From Rhodopirellula baltica SH 1 (lineage in GTDB: Bacteria; Planctomycetota; Planctomycetia; Pirellulales; Pirellulaceae), in assembly GCF_000196115.1 (NCBI RefSeq), contig NC_005027.1, forward strand, positions 124,001 to 188,000: a DNA stretch of 64,000 nt, read 5' to 3'. A model generated the notes under the pieces. It had not been told where the DNA came from. It made no database searches and worked only from the letters and a program-made list of their open reading frames with translations. Shown piece after piece: positions 26,470-35,617 of the stretch; position 1 is the first letter of the stretch; each line of letters starts with the position of its first letter. Made by a program: the position numbers and the translations under genes.

Positions 26470-27573
26470 ATGCGCAAGCGACTGCTGAGTTGGTTCTCGG
26501 ACAACGCTCGCGACCTTCCCTGGCGACGCGATCATTCGCCGTACCGGGTTTGGATCAGCGAGATCATGTGCCAGCAAACTCAGGTGGCGACGGTTCTGCC
26601 GTACTTCGAACGCTTCCTCAGCACCTACCCAACGATTCGCGATTTGGCGGACGCTGACGAAAGCCAGCTGATGCGAATGTGGGAAGGCCTGGGCTATTAC
26701 CGCCGGGCCAGATCACTGCACGCCGCAGCGAAAAAAATGGTCGAAGAACACAACGGCGAGTTCCCGGAGTCTTTCGACGATGTGCTGGCATTGCCGGGCA
26801 TTGGTCGCTACACCGCGGGAGCGATCCAGTCGATTTCTCGCAACAAAGCGTTTCCAATACTGGAAGGCAACACCCAAAGGGTTTTCAGCCGATGGATCGG
26901 TTTGACCGTGCCGCCAACCGAGAAAGTCGCTCAGGCCAGACTGTGGGAATTATCCGACAAAATGCTGCCACCCCGAAAGGCGGACGATCGATCCAATGGC
27001 CCGGCGGGATTCAACCAAGCCGCGATGGAACTGGGGGCACTGATTTGTTCTCCGCGATCGCCAAAGTGCGACGAGTGCCCGGTGGCGACAATGTGCCACG
27101 CCAACCAAATGGGGCTGCAAGACGAAATTCCGGGCAAGATCAGCAAGGTTCAGTACGAGTCCCGAACCGAACTCGCCGTTGTGATTTCTCGCGACGATCG
27201 GTACCTCGTTCGAACAATTCCCGAAGGAGTTCGCTTCGCGGGAATGATCGATTTTCCTCGCGCGGGTCCACCAGAGGCCGCCGACGTTGTCGGAATGGAA
27301 TCCTGGCTGGCAGATCAACTGGGCGGCGACGTGAGGATCGGAATGTGCTTAAAAACCATCAAACACGCGGTCACTCGCTACCGAATGACGTTGCACGTTC
27401 ACATCGGCGAATGGATTGCCGATGGCGACCGCGTCGCAGAAAGTGGACCGATACCCGACTCCTGGCAATGGGCTACGGTCGATGAGTTGGCGGACATGCC
27501 AATGAGTGTGACCGGGCGAAAAATTGTGCGTTTACTCGACCGTCCTCAGCGTTCTCTTTTCTCCGAACTCTGA
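26470..27573 (+). CDS. mutY: A/G-specific adenine glycosylase
   Basis: This 367-residue repair enzyme removes adenine mispaired with 8-oxoguanine. The helix-hairpin-helix LPGIGRYTAGAI is at ~residues 108-119 and the 4Fe-4S loop cysteines are C193, C200, C203 and C209 (6-2-5 spacing). The catalytic Glu is present as E31 in VWISEIMCQQTQV. The second catalytic position, usually Asp in LDGN-x-x-RV, is Glu here (E132 in PILEGNTQRVFSR). The C-terminal NUDIX-like domain that recognises 8-oxoguanine is present but short. It starts with ATG at 26470 and stands alone. Confidence 0.93.
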   Translation: MRKRLLSWFSDNARDLPWRRDHSPYRVWISEIMCQQTQVATVLPYFERFLSTYPTIRDLADADESQLMRMWEGLGYYRRARSLHAAAKKMVEEHNGEFPESFDDVLALPGIGRYTAGAIQSISRNKAFPILEGNTQRVFSRWIGLTVPPTEKVAQARLWELSDKMLPPRKADDRSNGPAGFNQAAMELGALICSPRSPKCDECPVATMCHANQMGLQDEIPGKISKVQYESRTELAVVISRDDRYLVRTIPEGVRFAGMIDFPRAGPPEAADVVGMESWLADQLGGDVRIGMCLKTIKHAVTRYRMTLHVHIGEWIADGDRVAESGPIPDSWQWATVDELADMPMSVTGRKIVRLLDRPQRSLFSEL

Positions 27574-27799
27574 ACCGCCGCGTCGACGTTTGCGTTCGAA
27601 ACGAATCACCTCGTTTTGAGTCGCGAGCCGTGCCCAAGATGCTAAACTGTAGGTCCTGCCTCAAGGCGAGAAACCAACGCGTTTCGCACCGCCTTGCCAT
27701 CGGTTTTCCCGCTGTCACTGCCAGCCGAGAGAACAAGCCGGACTCGTCCGCCCGATGCTTCGTTTCAACGACGCCTTCCCAAACACTTTGAATTTCACC

Positions 27800-29029
27800 A
27801 TGACCATTCATCGCTTCTTGATGTGTGCCGCGGCGACTTTGGTTGCCGCCGGCCCAACCGCCTTCGCCGCCGAAACCGTTTCGCTCGGCGACCCAACACT
27901 CACCGCTGGAATCCCCGGCGACGGCCCTCTGACGCTGGAACAAGCCCAACGTTTTTTGGCCGATGACGACAACCACACGGAACTGAACGTTGAACTTCCC
28001 AAGGGGCTCGATGCCGCCTCGGGCAACATTTATATCCCGGAAGACAACCCGATCACGCGAGCCAAAATCGAGCTGGGACGTCAGCTGTATTTCGACCCGC
28101 GCCTGTCAGCCGACGGCACGATCTCTTGCGCCACATGCCACGCACCTGAAACCGGCTGGGGTGCCCCGACTCAATTTGGCGAAGGCATCCGAGGTCAAAC
28201 CGGCAACCGCAACTCACCGGTCTCGTTCAATCGCATCCTCAGCAAACATCAATTCCATGATGGACGCGCGGCGTCCTTGGAAGAGCAAGCCGTGGGACCG
28301 ATCGCCAACCCAATCGAAATGGGCAATACCCACGAAGTCTGCGTGAAGACACTCGCTGACAACCCGGTCTACAAAGCTCAGTTTGACAAGGTATTCGACG
28401 ATGGTGTGACGATCGATAACATCGGCAAAGCACTGGCCACGTTCGAACGAGCGATCGTGACCGGGCCCGCTCCGTACGACTACTACGCTCCTTTGTCGGC
28501 GTTTGAAAAAACGTTTGCCGAAGATTTGGAATACCTCGACGAAGAGCCCGCACTCGCCGAGCAATATGCCAAGCTGAAAGAAGAAGCCGCCAAAAACCCG
28601 ATGACCGAATCATCGATTCGCGGCATGGAACTGACCTTTGGAAAAGCCAACTGCACCGCCTGCCACGCGGGTGCCAACTTCACCGACGAGCAATTTCATA
28701 ACATCGGTGTTGGCATGGATTCGGAGAATCCTGACTTGGGTCGTTTCGAAGTGACCAAAGAAGAAAAGGATCGCGGCGCATTCAAAACGCCCACCATGCG
28801 TAACGTCGCCGACACGGGACCGTACATGCACGACGGCAGTCAAGCGACGCTGGAAGAAGTCATCGAGTGGTACAACAAAGGTGGACACCCCAACCCCTAC
28901 CTCAGCAACAAGATGAAGCCACTGAACTTGACCGAACAAGAGAAAGCGGACTTGGTCGAGTTCATGCGTCAGGGATTGCAAAGCGATTTCCCCGTCATCG
29001 AAGCCGGCCGTTTACCAGCCGAAGGCTGA
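27800..29029 (+). CDS. Di-haem cytochrome-c peroxidase (MauG/CcpA family)
   Basis: About 409 residues from the ATG at 27800, which gives a signal peptide (FLMCAAATLVAAGPTAFAAE). Two haem c sites are visible: CATCH at 110-114 and CTACH at 285-289. The first is followed by the family segment GQTGNRNSPVSFN and FHDGRAASLEEQA; RGAFKTPTMRNVADTGPYMHDG near the C-terminus is also diagnostic. Such periplasmic enzymes reduce hydrogen peroxide or act in related oxidations. The frame is open 45 bases further upstream. Neighbours give no specific partner; mutY upstream suggests only a general oxidative-damage theme, which is speculative. Confidence 0.93.
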   Translation: MTIHRFLMCAAATLVAAGPTAFAAETVSLGDPTLTAGIPGDGPLTLEQAQRFLADDDNHTELNVELPKGLDAASGNIYIPEDNPITRAKIELGRQLYFDPRLSADGTISCATCHAPETGWGAPTQFGEGIRGQTGNRNSPVSFNRILSKHQFHDGRAASLEEQAVGPIANPIEMGNTHEVCVKTLADNPVYKAQFDKVFDDGVTIDNIGKALATFERAIVTGPAPYDYYAPLSAFEKTFAEDLEYLDEEPALAEQYAKLKEEAAKNPMTESSIRGMELTFGKANCTACHAGANFTDEQFHNIGVGMDSENPDLGRFEVTKEEKDRGAFKTPTMRNVADTGPYMHDGSQATLEEVIEWYNKGGHPNPYLSNKMKPLNLTEQEKADLVEFMRQGLQSDFPVIEAGRLPAEG

Positions 29030-29215
29030 TCCGCAAGCATTCAACCTGTGGCTCGGTGGTCTCCACCGAGAACGAGGTCGTGCAGTTGTGAAATGCTGTG
29101 CCAGTAACCCCTTGAGAACCCCACCCGCGCAGCGGGAGGAGTCGGAAAGAGAGCGTTCAGCGAGATTTCCGGGGGAGGGCAACGTGCGCCGTTTCTCATG
29201 CTCGGCCCCCTCCCT

Positions 29216-29280
29216 GACGTACGCCTGAACGGCGTCGTTCGACCTCCCCCGAAACTTCGTTTTGGGAGAGGTACGCCGCG
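29216..29280 (+). repeat. Dispersed repeat module R1, copy 2
   Basis: Contains TACGCCTGAACGGCGTCG, TTCGACCTCC, GAAACTTCGTTTTGGGAGAG and GGTACGCCGCG. It matches the minus-strand copy at 10311-10390 block for block. Confidence 0.65.
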
Positions 29281-29392
29281 TGCAAATCCGCCGAAAAGCG
29301 GCACTTAAAAACTGCACAACCAAGAATCATGGCGGGGACCGCCGTGCTACAGCACTTCACGCTTCGCTTTGTTGCAAAGCATCGGTGCGGTT

Positions 29393-29414
29393 GCCAGGTG
29401 AGAACCTGGCCTAC
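29393..29414. repeat. CCAGGT palindrome
   Basis: GCCAGGTGAGAACCTGGC forms a short hairpin and is close to the 21-bp arms of the 243-bp repeat units at 9838-10310, which read GCCAGGTGGAACCTGGC. Confidence 0.7.
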
Positions 29415-29442
29415 TTCTACTTCACAGCGAAAACCATCGAGC

Positions 29443-30873
29443 CTACATGATGTCTTCGGCGGGTTTGTTTCGCCGACGTGCGACGCCGGTGTCCACCGCA
29501 GCTTTCGCAACCGCCTGAGCGACCACTTTCGCGACACGCCGGTCAAACACGCTGGGGATCACATAGTCATCCAGCAGATCCGACTCAGGGATCGTTGCCG
29601 CGATCGCTTCCGCGGCAGCCAATTTCATCTCGTTGTTGATCGTTGTTGCTCGAACGTCTAAGACCCCACGGAACAAACCAGGGAAGCACAGCACATTGTT
29701 GATCTGGTTGGGGAAGTCGCTCCGTCCGGTCGCCATGATGCGGACGTGAGGGGCCGCGTTGGCGGGCAAAATTTCTGGATCAGGATTGGCCAAAGCAAAC
29801 ACGATCGGATCAGCCGCCATCGCAGCGACGTCTTCCGTCTGCAGAACGTTGGGTGCCGACACACCGATGAACACATCGGCTCCTTGAATCACTTCAGAGA
29901 GCTTGCCCGACGCACCACGCGGGTTGGTGTTGTCTGCAATCCACTGCTTGGATGCATCCGGCTGGCTGGGTTCGCCCGCGTGAATGGCTCCATCACGATC
30001 GCAAACCACGATGTCTTTCGCACCGGAGATCAACAGCAACTTGACGATCGCGGTTCCAGCCGCACCGGCGCCGTTGACGACGATGCGAATGTTTGGAAGT
30101 GCTTTGCCAACGCGAAGCAAACTGTTCTTCAATCCCGCCAACACCACGATCGCGGTGCCGTGTTGATCGTCGTGAAAGACCGGGATTTCGAGTTCTTTGT
30201 CCAGCCGTTCTTCGATCTCGATGCAACGTGGTGCCGAGATGTCTTCCAAGTTGACTCCGCCAAACGTCGGTGCCAGCTGACGGACGGTTTCGATGATCGC
30301 TTCGGTGTCTTGAGTGTCCAAGCAAATAGGGAACGCGTCGACGCCCGCGAATTCTTTGAACAGCATCGCTTTGCCTTCCATCACCGGCATGGCGGCGCGA
30401 GGCCCGATGTTTCCCAACCCCAAAACGGCGGAACCGTCACTGACCACTGCAACGGTGTTTTGCCGAATGGTCAAAGCGAACGACGAATCGGGATCTTCCG
30501 CGATCGCATTGCATACACGAGCAACGCCGGGCGTGTAGGCCATCGACAAATCGTCACGAGTTTTGATCGGCATCTTTGGCAAGACTTCAATTTTGCCGCC
30601 CAGGTGCATCAGGAAGACACGGTCGGAGGTGTGCACCACCTCGACCTCTTCCACCGTGCGAAGATGTTCCACAATCCGTTTGCCGTGGTCGACATCGCGA
30701 GCGTTGACCGTGAAGTCACGCGAAATTTTGCCGCCGCGAATGTTGACGATGTCGACTGCGCCGATCGCCCCATCCGCTTCGCCAATCGCGGTGGTGATCT
30801 TGCCCATCGCGCCGGGCGAATCGGAATAACGCAAACGGATCGTGATGGCGTACGACGGACTGTGCTGGTTCAT
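29443..30873 (-). CDS. NAD(P)-dependent malic enzyme with N-terminal ACT domain
   Basis: The protein has 476 residues. It decarboxylates malate to pyruvate. Residues ~1-85 form an ACT regulatory domain ([20 protein letters not shown]). The malic enzyme part begins [20 protein letters not shown], then [60 protein letters not shown] and the NAD-binding [26 protein letters not shown]-like [11 protein letters not shown] ends the core. It lacks the phosphotransacetylase tail of MaeB. It begins with ATG at 30871-30873. The AAA ATPase gene lies upstream on the same strand with a gap of about 120 bases. Confidence 0.95.
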   Translation of the reverse strand: MNQHSPSYAITIRLRYSDSPGAMGKITTAIGEADGAIGAVDIVNIRGGKISRDFTVNARDVDHGKRIVEHLRTVEEVEVVHTSDRVFLMHLGGKIEVLPKMPIKTRDDLSMAYTPGVARVCNAIAEDPDSSFALTIRQNTVAVVSDGSAVLGLGNIGPRAAMPVMEGKAMLFKEFAGVDAFPICLDTQDTEAIIETVRQLAPTFGGVNLEDISAPRCIEIEERLDKELEIPVFHDDQHGTAIVVLAGLKNSLLRVGKALPNIRIVVNGAGAAGTAIVKLLLISGAKDIVVCDRDGAIHAGEPSQPDASKQWIADNTNPRGASGKLSEVIQGADVFIGVSAPNVLQTEDVAAMAADPIVFALANPDPEILPANAAPHVRIMATGRSDFPNQINNVLCFPGLFRGVLDVRATTINNEMKLAAAEAIAATIPESDLLDDYVIPSVFDRRVAKVVAQAVAKAAVDTGVARRRNKPAEDIM

Positions 30874-30992
30874 CTTGGCGAGTCACCCTTCAAGGCTGGG
30901 GTGTCGGCGGTCGGGTCAACGAGCGGACCTTGTACCACGTCGCCGCAATCACGTCATTGCCAGAGGATTTCTGCCGCGTCTTTCCGCCGAGC

Positions 30993-32405
30993 TCAAGTTT
31001 CGTAGCTGATCTTGCCGTGGCGTTGCGAGCGGCTGATTTTATCCATGCTATAGAGCCCCGCGAGAACGAACTCGACGCACGATGCTCGCATCGCTTCGTT
31101 TTCGCTCGCATTGACCTCAAACGCACGGTCCCATGCTGGAGGAACATGCTGCAACCGCTCCGCGTATTCGCTGCTCGGCAGCATCGTTCCGACTTCCACG
31201 CGAACGCCGCCGCGGAAGATCTCCGCGATTTCCGCCAGCCCGTGTTCTTCGATGTATTCGCCGAACACAGTTTGAATGGCTTCCGCGATCACCGAATCAA
31301 TCACTTGCTTCTCGGTCATTTGGTGCGTGCCCATCAGATCCAATTCCAGCTTGCCGAGGCTGCTGGCATACAGATGCCCGAGGTCGCTGATTCGAGGAAC
31401 GGCGGGACTTTCGCCGTGCACGATACCGCGTTGGCGAGCCGAGGCGACGATCGTCCGGAAATTCGCCAACGAGAAACGTGCTGACACCCCCGACGCCTGA
31501 TCGATGTATTTGCTCTGGCGAGCTTGATGAGTGATTTCCTCAATGATTTGGTACATGAACAGAGGCACATGCACCGGGTAAGGACCACCCAAATCGTCGC
31601 CAACCTCTTGCTGCAGGATTTCGATTCCCTGCGTCCGTTCGGACGGATAGTGAGTTTGCACGATCGTCCCGATTCGGTCCTTCAGCTGAGGAATGACTTT
31701 GCCGGATCGGTTGTAGGTCGACGGGTTGGCCGAGAACAAAATCATCACGTCCAGTTCGAATCGAATGGGATAGCCACGAATTTGGACGTCGCGTTCTTCC
31801 AGGATGTTGAACAAACCGACTTGGACCAAATCATCCAGCTCGGGCAATTCGTTCATCGCGAAAATGCCGCGGTGCATCCGCGGGATCAAACCAAACGAGA
31901 GTGCTTCCTCGGCACTCATGCTGACTCCGCCCGTCAATTTTGCCGGATCGATTTCGCCAATAATGTCCGCGAATTTGGTCCCGGGGGACAACCGTTCCGC
32001 ATACCGTTCGCTGCGATGCCACCACCCGATTTGGATGTCTTCCGGGGAATGCTCGGCGACCAAACGCTTACCCAAGGATGAAATCGGGTTCAGCGGGTCC
32101 TCGTGAACGGGAAGATCCGGGTGATCGATGAAAGGAATCCACGGATCGAGAAATTGAACCAACTGCCGCATGATTCGGCTTTTGGCTTGGCCTTTTTCGC
32201 CCATGAACAACATGTCGTGACCGGCCAACAACGCCAGACTGATTTCTGGGATGACCGTGTCTTCGTATCCCACAATGCCCGGAAACAACTCTTCACGGTT
32301 GGCCAGCATCCGCGAAAAGTTGTCGCGGATTTCTTGCTTGACCGATTTGGATTTCCATCCGCTCTCGATCAATTGCTGCAAATTGCGGGCTTCGGGGGCA
32401 TCCAT
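30993..32405 (-). CDS. MoxR/Mg-chelatase ChlI-like AAA+ ATPase
   Basis: About 470 residues from the ATG at 32403-32405; an in-frame GTG at 32441 is the alternative. The Walker A is unusual, GEKGQAKSR (~residues 68-76 from the ATG), within [18 protein letters not shown]. Further motifs are [20 protein letters not shown] (Walker B type) and [20 protein letters not shown] with sensor 1 and the following arginine finger region. [16 protein letters not shown] resembles magnesium-chelatase subunit I. Such ATPases usually work with a VWA-domain partner; none is adjacent. It is divergent from rpmF. Substrate unknown. Confidence 0.85.
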   Translation of the reverse strand: MDAPEARNLQQLIESGWKSKSVKQEIRDNFSRMLANREELFPGIVGYEDTVIPEISLALLAGHDMLFMGEKGQAKSRIMRQLVQFLDPWIPFIDHPDLPVHEDPLNPISSLGKRLVAEHSPEDIQIGWWHRSERYAERLSPGTKFADIIGEIDPAKLTGGVSMSAEEALSFGLIPRMHRGIFAMNELPELDDLVQVGLFNILEERDVQIRGYPIRFELDVMILFSANPSTYNRSGKVIPQLKDRIGTIVQTHYPSERTQGIEILQQEVGDDLGGPYPVHVPLFMYQIIEEITHQARQSKYIDQASGVSARFSLANFRTIVASARQRGIVHGESPAVPRISDLGHLYASSLGKLELDLMGTHQMTEKQVIDSVIAEAIQTVFGEYIEEHGLAEIAEIFRGGVRVEVGTMLPSSEYAERLQHVPPAWDRAFEVNASENEAMRASCVEFVLAGLYSMDKISRSQRHGKISYET

Positions 32406-32744
32406 CGTCGTTTTCGCGGGACTTGGCACAGGGCTGGTCACGTGTGGGCTCTGGGAAAAGAGGCGTCGGTGCAGGGAAGCATCTCGCTGCGATGCATCCT
32501 ATCTGATTCAATCGTATGCAACCGGGGAGGCCCTTGGTTCGGACAACTCCGCCGAATCGGAGACTCTTTCCGAATTGGTGCAATCCAACCTGGAAGCGAA
32601 CCCGGTGTTGCAAAAGGCCACGGAAAGCGGGAGTTTTGGGTCCAGGACGCGTTGACGAAACCCTCACCGGGTGCTTATCTTTCGCGGTTTGAAATTCGTC
32701 CACTCCACCCATTCTAAGATCGCCCGTTCGCGGGCTTGTCTGCC

Positions 32745-32927
32745 ATGGCCGTCCCAAAACGCAAGCACTCCAATAGCCGTACCGGCAAACGCCGCGCCCA
32801 CGATCACTTGAAAAAGCGTCAAGTGACCTACTGCCCGCAGTGCAGCACCGCCGTGCCAACGCACGTCGTATGCCCGAAATGCGGTTATTACCAAGGTCGC
32901 ACCGTCGTTGAATCGACTGACCAGTAG
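32745..32927 (+). CDS. rpmF: 50S ribosomal protein L32 (bL32)
   Basis: The protein has 60 residues from the ATG at 32745. It begins MAVPKRKHSNSRTGKRR, the strongly conserved L32 N-terminus. A zinc site follows as C-x2-C in YCPQCSTAVPTHVVCPKCGY (two CxxC pairs). Length is normal. An upstream in-frame ATG at 32736 is less likely because the conserved protein starts at MAVPK. It opens the fatty-acid cluster, with fabD 40 bases on. Confidence 0.96.
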   Translation: MAVPKRKHSNSRTGKRRAHDHLKKRQVTYCPQCSTAVPTHVVCPKCGYYQGRTVVESTDQ

Positions 32928-32967
32928 TTCCAACCGCCACAGCATTCTGAACTGAGAACGACCTGCC

Positions 32968-33897
32968 GTGAGTCTCGACGCAGCGAAACCAGCGATCCTG
33001 TTTCCCGGCCAAGGTGCTCAGACGCCCGGCATGGGAACATGGTTGTGCGCGGAATACCCCATCGCCAACGAACTGTTTGACGAAGCCGCCGATGTCCTGG
33101 GATACGACCTGAAATCCCTTTGCGCAGATGGCCCCGCTGAAAAACTGAACGAAACCGTTCACAGTCAACCAGCTTTGTTCGTCGTCGGAGTCGCGGCCGC
33201 TCGGGTTCACGATGATCTGAATCCGGAACTTGCGAAAAAGATCGTGGCCGCCGCGGGTCTCAGTTTGGGTGAATACACCGCCGTTTGCTACGCCGGCGGA
33301 GTTTCCTTTGCCGATGGTTTGAAACTGGTTCAAAAGCGAGGCGAAGCCATGCAGGCTTGTGCCGACGCAACGGACTCGGGCATGGCAAGCGTGCTGGGGC
33401 TGGACCTCGAGAAACTGACATCGGTTTGCGAAGAGTGCCGCAGCGGGGACGAAATCCTGCAACCGGCCAACCTTCTGTGCCCAGGCAACATCGCCGTGTC
33501 AGGACATCGGTCAGCTCTGGAACGACTCGAACCCGCAGCTTCCGCTGCCGGTGCGATGAAGGTCGTGCCACTCAGTGTCGCCGGTGCTTTTCACACTCCC
33601 ATCATGGATGGCGCAGTGGAACAACTCACACGGGCTCTAGAAGAGGTCGAGTTGTCGGACACGCGAATTCCGGTGTACAGCAACGTCGACGCGAAACCAC
33701 ACACCTCCGCTGATGAAATTCGCCAGTTGCTGGCACGCCAAGTCGTCAATCCAGTCCGCTGGGACGACTCCATCAACGCGATGCTCGGTGACGGAGTGGA
33801 TGGTTTCTTGGAAGCAGGAACCGGTCGCGTGTTGCGAGGAACGATCAAACGGATCGCTCGCAAAACACCCACCGACGGTTTCGGCGACCAGCCCTGA
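32968..33897 (+). CDS. fabD: Malonyl-CoA:ACP transacylase
   Basis: This 309-residue enzyme moves malonyl groups from CoA to acyl carrier protein. The N-terminus has ILFPGQGAQTPGMG, the standard FabD opening. The nucleophile Ser lies in AGLSLGEYTAVCYAGGVSF; the residue before it is Leu rather than the common His, a variant also seen in other bacterial and plastid FabD. The catalytic His is in SVAGAFHTPIM, and PVYSNVDAKP is present. The start is GTG at 32968. Gene order rpmF-fabD-fabG-acpP-fabF places it in fatty acid synthesis. Confidence 0.95.
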   Translation: MSLDAAKPAILFPGQGAQTPGMGTWLCAEYPIANELFDEAADVLGYDLKSLCADGPAEKLNETVHSQPALFVVGVAAARVHDDLNPELAKKIVAAAGLSLGEYTAVCYAGGVSFADGLKLVQKRGEAMQACADATDSGMASVLGLDLEKLTSVCEECRSGDEILQPANLLCPGNIAVSGHRSALERLEPAASAAGAMKVVPLSVAGAFHTPIMDGAVEQLTRALEEVELSDTRIPVYSNVDAKPHTSADEIRQLLARQVVNPVRWDDSINAMLGDGVDGFLEAGTGRVLRGTIKRIARKTPTDGFGDQP

Positions 33898-34030
33898 CCT
33901 GGTGAAATCAGATCAGATGACCCTCCAAGGGCATCGTACAATCGCTTACGAACGCCACCGACGCTGGCAACGACGCTAGCGTTTCGCCACCATTCTTTCC
34001 CCAACCTCCCAACCCCACAGACCTGCCCCC

Positions 34031-34789
34031 ATGGATCTCTCTCTGTCGGTTGATTTGAAAGATCAAGTCGCCATCGTCACCGGTGCCAGCCAAGGCCTCG
34101 GACGCGCTGTCGCCGTCGCACTGGGACAAAACGGAGCCCATGTGGTCTGCGTCGCTCGCAATGCAGAGAAGCTGGCCGCCACCGTCGCCGAAATCGAAGC
34201 GGCCGGCGGAAAAGGCGAAGCACTGCCATGCGACGTCACCGATCGCAAAGCGGCCGCGGAAGCCATCGAGGGAACTCACAAAAAGCACGGTCGTCTGGAT
34301 ATCCTGGTCAACAACGCCGGGATCACTCGCGACAAACTGATGCGTGGCATGTCCGACGAAGAATGGGATTCCGTCATCGCCACCAACCTGACAAGTTGCT
34401 TCGTGTGCTGCCGATCGGCCGCCGGAGTGATGCGGCGGAGCAAGTACGGCCGAATCATCAACATGGCCAGTATCTCGGGCCTGATCGGCAACCCCGGTCA
34501 AGCCAACTACTCGGCCAGCAAAGCGGGCATGATTGGAATGACGCGAACGATGAGCAAAGAGCTCGTCTCACGAGGCGTGACCGTCAACGCGGTTGCCCCC
34601 GGTTTCATCGCGAGCGAAATGACGGCGGAACTTGGCGAAGTCGTTTTGGAAGAAGTCAAGAAACGAATCCCTGCCAAGCGAGTTGGACAACCCGAGGACG
34701 TCGCCGCGGCGGTATTGTTCTTGGCCAGTCGCGATGCCAGCTACATTTCAGGGCAAACCATCGTCGTTGACGGTGGAATGGTCGGCTAA
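34031..34789 (+). CDS. fabG: 3-oxoacyl-ACP reductase
   Basis: This 252-residue short-chain dehydrogenase reduces 3-oxoacyl-ACP with NADPH. The cofactor motif is [19 protein letters not shown] (residues ~14-32), the NNAG motif is [11 protein letters not shown], the catalytic Ser is in [11 protein letters not shown], and the Tyr and Lys are in [11 protein letters not shown]. The C-terminal signature [17 protein letters not shown] is typical of FabG. It starts with ATG at 34031, about 130 bases after fabD, and precedes acpP. Confidence 0.95.
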   Translation: MDLSLSVDLKDQVAIVTGASQGLGRAVAVALGQNGAHVVCVARNAEKLAATVAEIEAAGGKGEALPCDVTDRKAAAEAIEGTHKKHGRLDILVNNAGITRDKLMRGMSDEEWDSVIATNLTSCFVCCRSAAGVMRRSKYGRIINMASISGLIGNPGQANYSASKAGMIGMTRTMSKELVSRGVTVNAVAPGFIASEMTAELGEVVLEEVKKRIPAKRVGQPEDVAAAVLFLASRDASYISGQTIVVDGGMVG

Positions 34790-34927
34790 CGGCATATTGA
34801 CGCGTTTTAGCTGCGTCCCCTATGTTCTGCCACGAGCGGCTATGGAGTGCCGCCTCGGTTGTGCCCTGCCCCACAGATCTGCACTTTCCCTTTTCGAATT
34901 AACTGACATTTAATCGGAGTTACGCCC

Positions 34928-35173
34928 ATGGCGTCTATCGAAGAACGCGTGGTCGACATTGTTTCTGAACAGCTCGGCGTTGATAAAGACAAAATCACCC
35001 GCGAAACATCGTTCGTCAACGACCTCGGTGCCGACTCGCTCGACACTGTTGAATTGGTGATGGAGCTCGAAGAAGAGTTCGACATCAGCATTCCAGATGA
35101 CTCCGCCGAAAAGATCCAAAAGGTCGGCGAAGCAATCGATTTCATCGAAAAGGAAAAAGGCGAAGACGCCTAG
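34928..35173 (+). CDS. acpP: Acyl carrier protein
   Basis: This 81-residue acidic protein carries growing acyl chains on a phosphopantetheine arm. The attachment serine lies in [20 protein letters not shown], the invariant DSL motif. Length and the four-helix pattern are normal. A CGGAGTTACGCCC ribosome-binding region (GGAG) precedes the ATG. It lies between fabG and fabF, as in most bacteria. Confidence 0.97.
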   Translation: MASIEERVVDIVSEQLGVDKDKITRETSFVNDLGADSLDTVELVMELEEEFDISIPDDSAEKIQKVGEAIDFIEKEKGEDA

Positions 35174-35617
35174 TTTTCGGTGAACCTGTTTGTTGGACAA
35201 ATTCACTTCGTCCAATAGCAGCGTGAACATGACGGAACGCCTCGCGGGATCTTTCTTGCAAGATCCGTGAGGGGCTCCCAACCGATGGCGGCGAAGCCGG
35301 ACGCGGTTTTGCCCATTGTGAAAATCCAGCTGTGTGTGCTCCAGCCATTCGTGCTTGTGCCCATGCGTTTGTACCGATCGCCGGATCCTTGTCTGCCCTC
35401 ACTCAAACGAGCGGCTTGACACGACGTCAAACCATGCGTCACCCGGCAATGTTTCGCCAATCGCAATCATCCGCAACGCAGACTGCATCGCCGCCATTTC
35501 ACACTGTCAATTCGTTATATTGACAAGGTGCTGGCGGCGTTTTTTGTTATGTTGCCTCTCGCGTGTGCCGCGGTCCCTTCTCTCAACACTCAACCACGTT
35601 AATTCGTCACCACGCTC
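35174..35617. other. Intergenic stretch between acpP and fabF
   Basis: About 440 bases without a convincing gene, longer than usual for these two genes. A hairpin is visible at about 35238-35273 (CGGGATCTT with AAGATCCG plus flanking CCTC/GAGG), without a T-run. A possible promoter lies at TTGACA (35520-35525) with a weak TTTGTT seventeen bases later. fabF may therefore have its own promoter. Confidence 0.45.

Larger units (their letters stand above)
29030..29442. other. Repeat-rich intergenic stretch
   Basis: About 410 bases without a gene between the peroxidase and malic enzyme, which are convergent. It contains repeat module R1 (29216-29280), a GCCG-type hairpin around 29288-29308 (TCCGCCGAAAAGCGG) and a CCAGGTGAGAACCTGG palindrome at about 29393-29412. 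No clear terminator with a T-run is visible. Confidence 0.7.

Noticed and set aside
27473-27976. Minus-strand frame across the end of mutY
   Set aside because: It overlaps mutY and the start of the peroxidase and has low-complexity, antisense-like composition.
32293-33462. Long minus-strand frame across rpmF and fabD
   Set aside because: rpmF and fabD on the plus strand are unmistakable, so this frame is a shadow.
35238-35273. Terminator between acpP and fabF
   Set aside because: The hairpin lacks a T-run on either side, so it is kept only as a possible structure in the intergenic entry.
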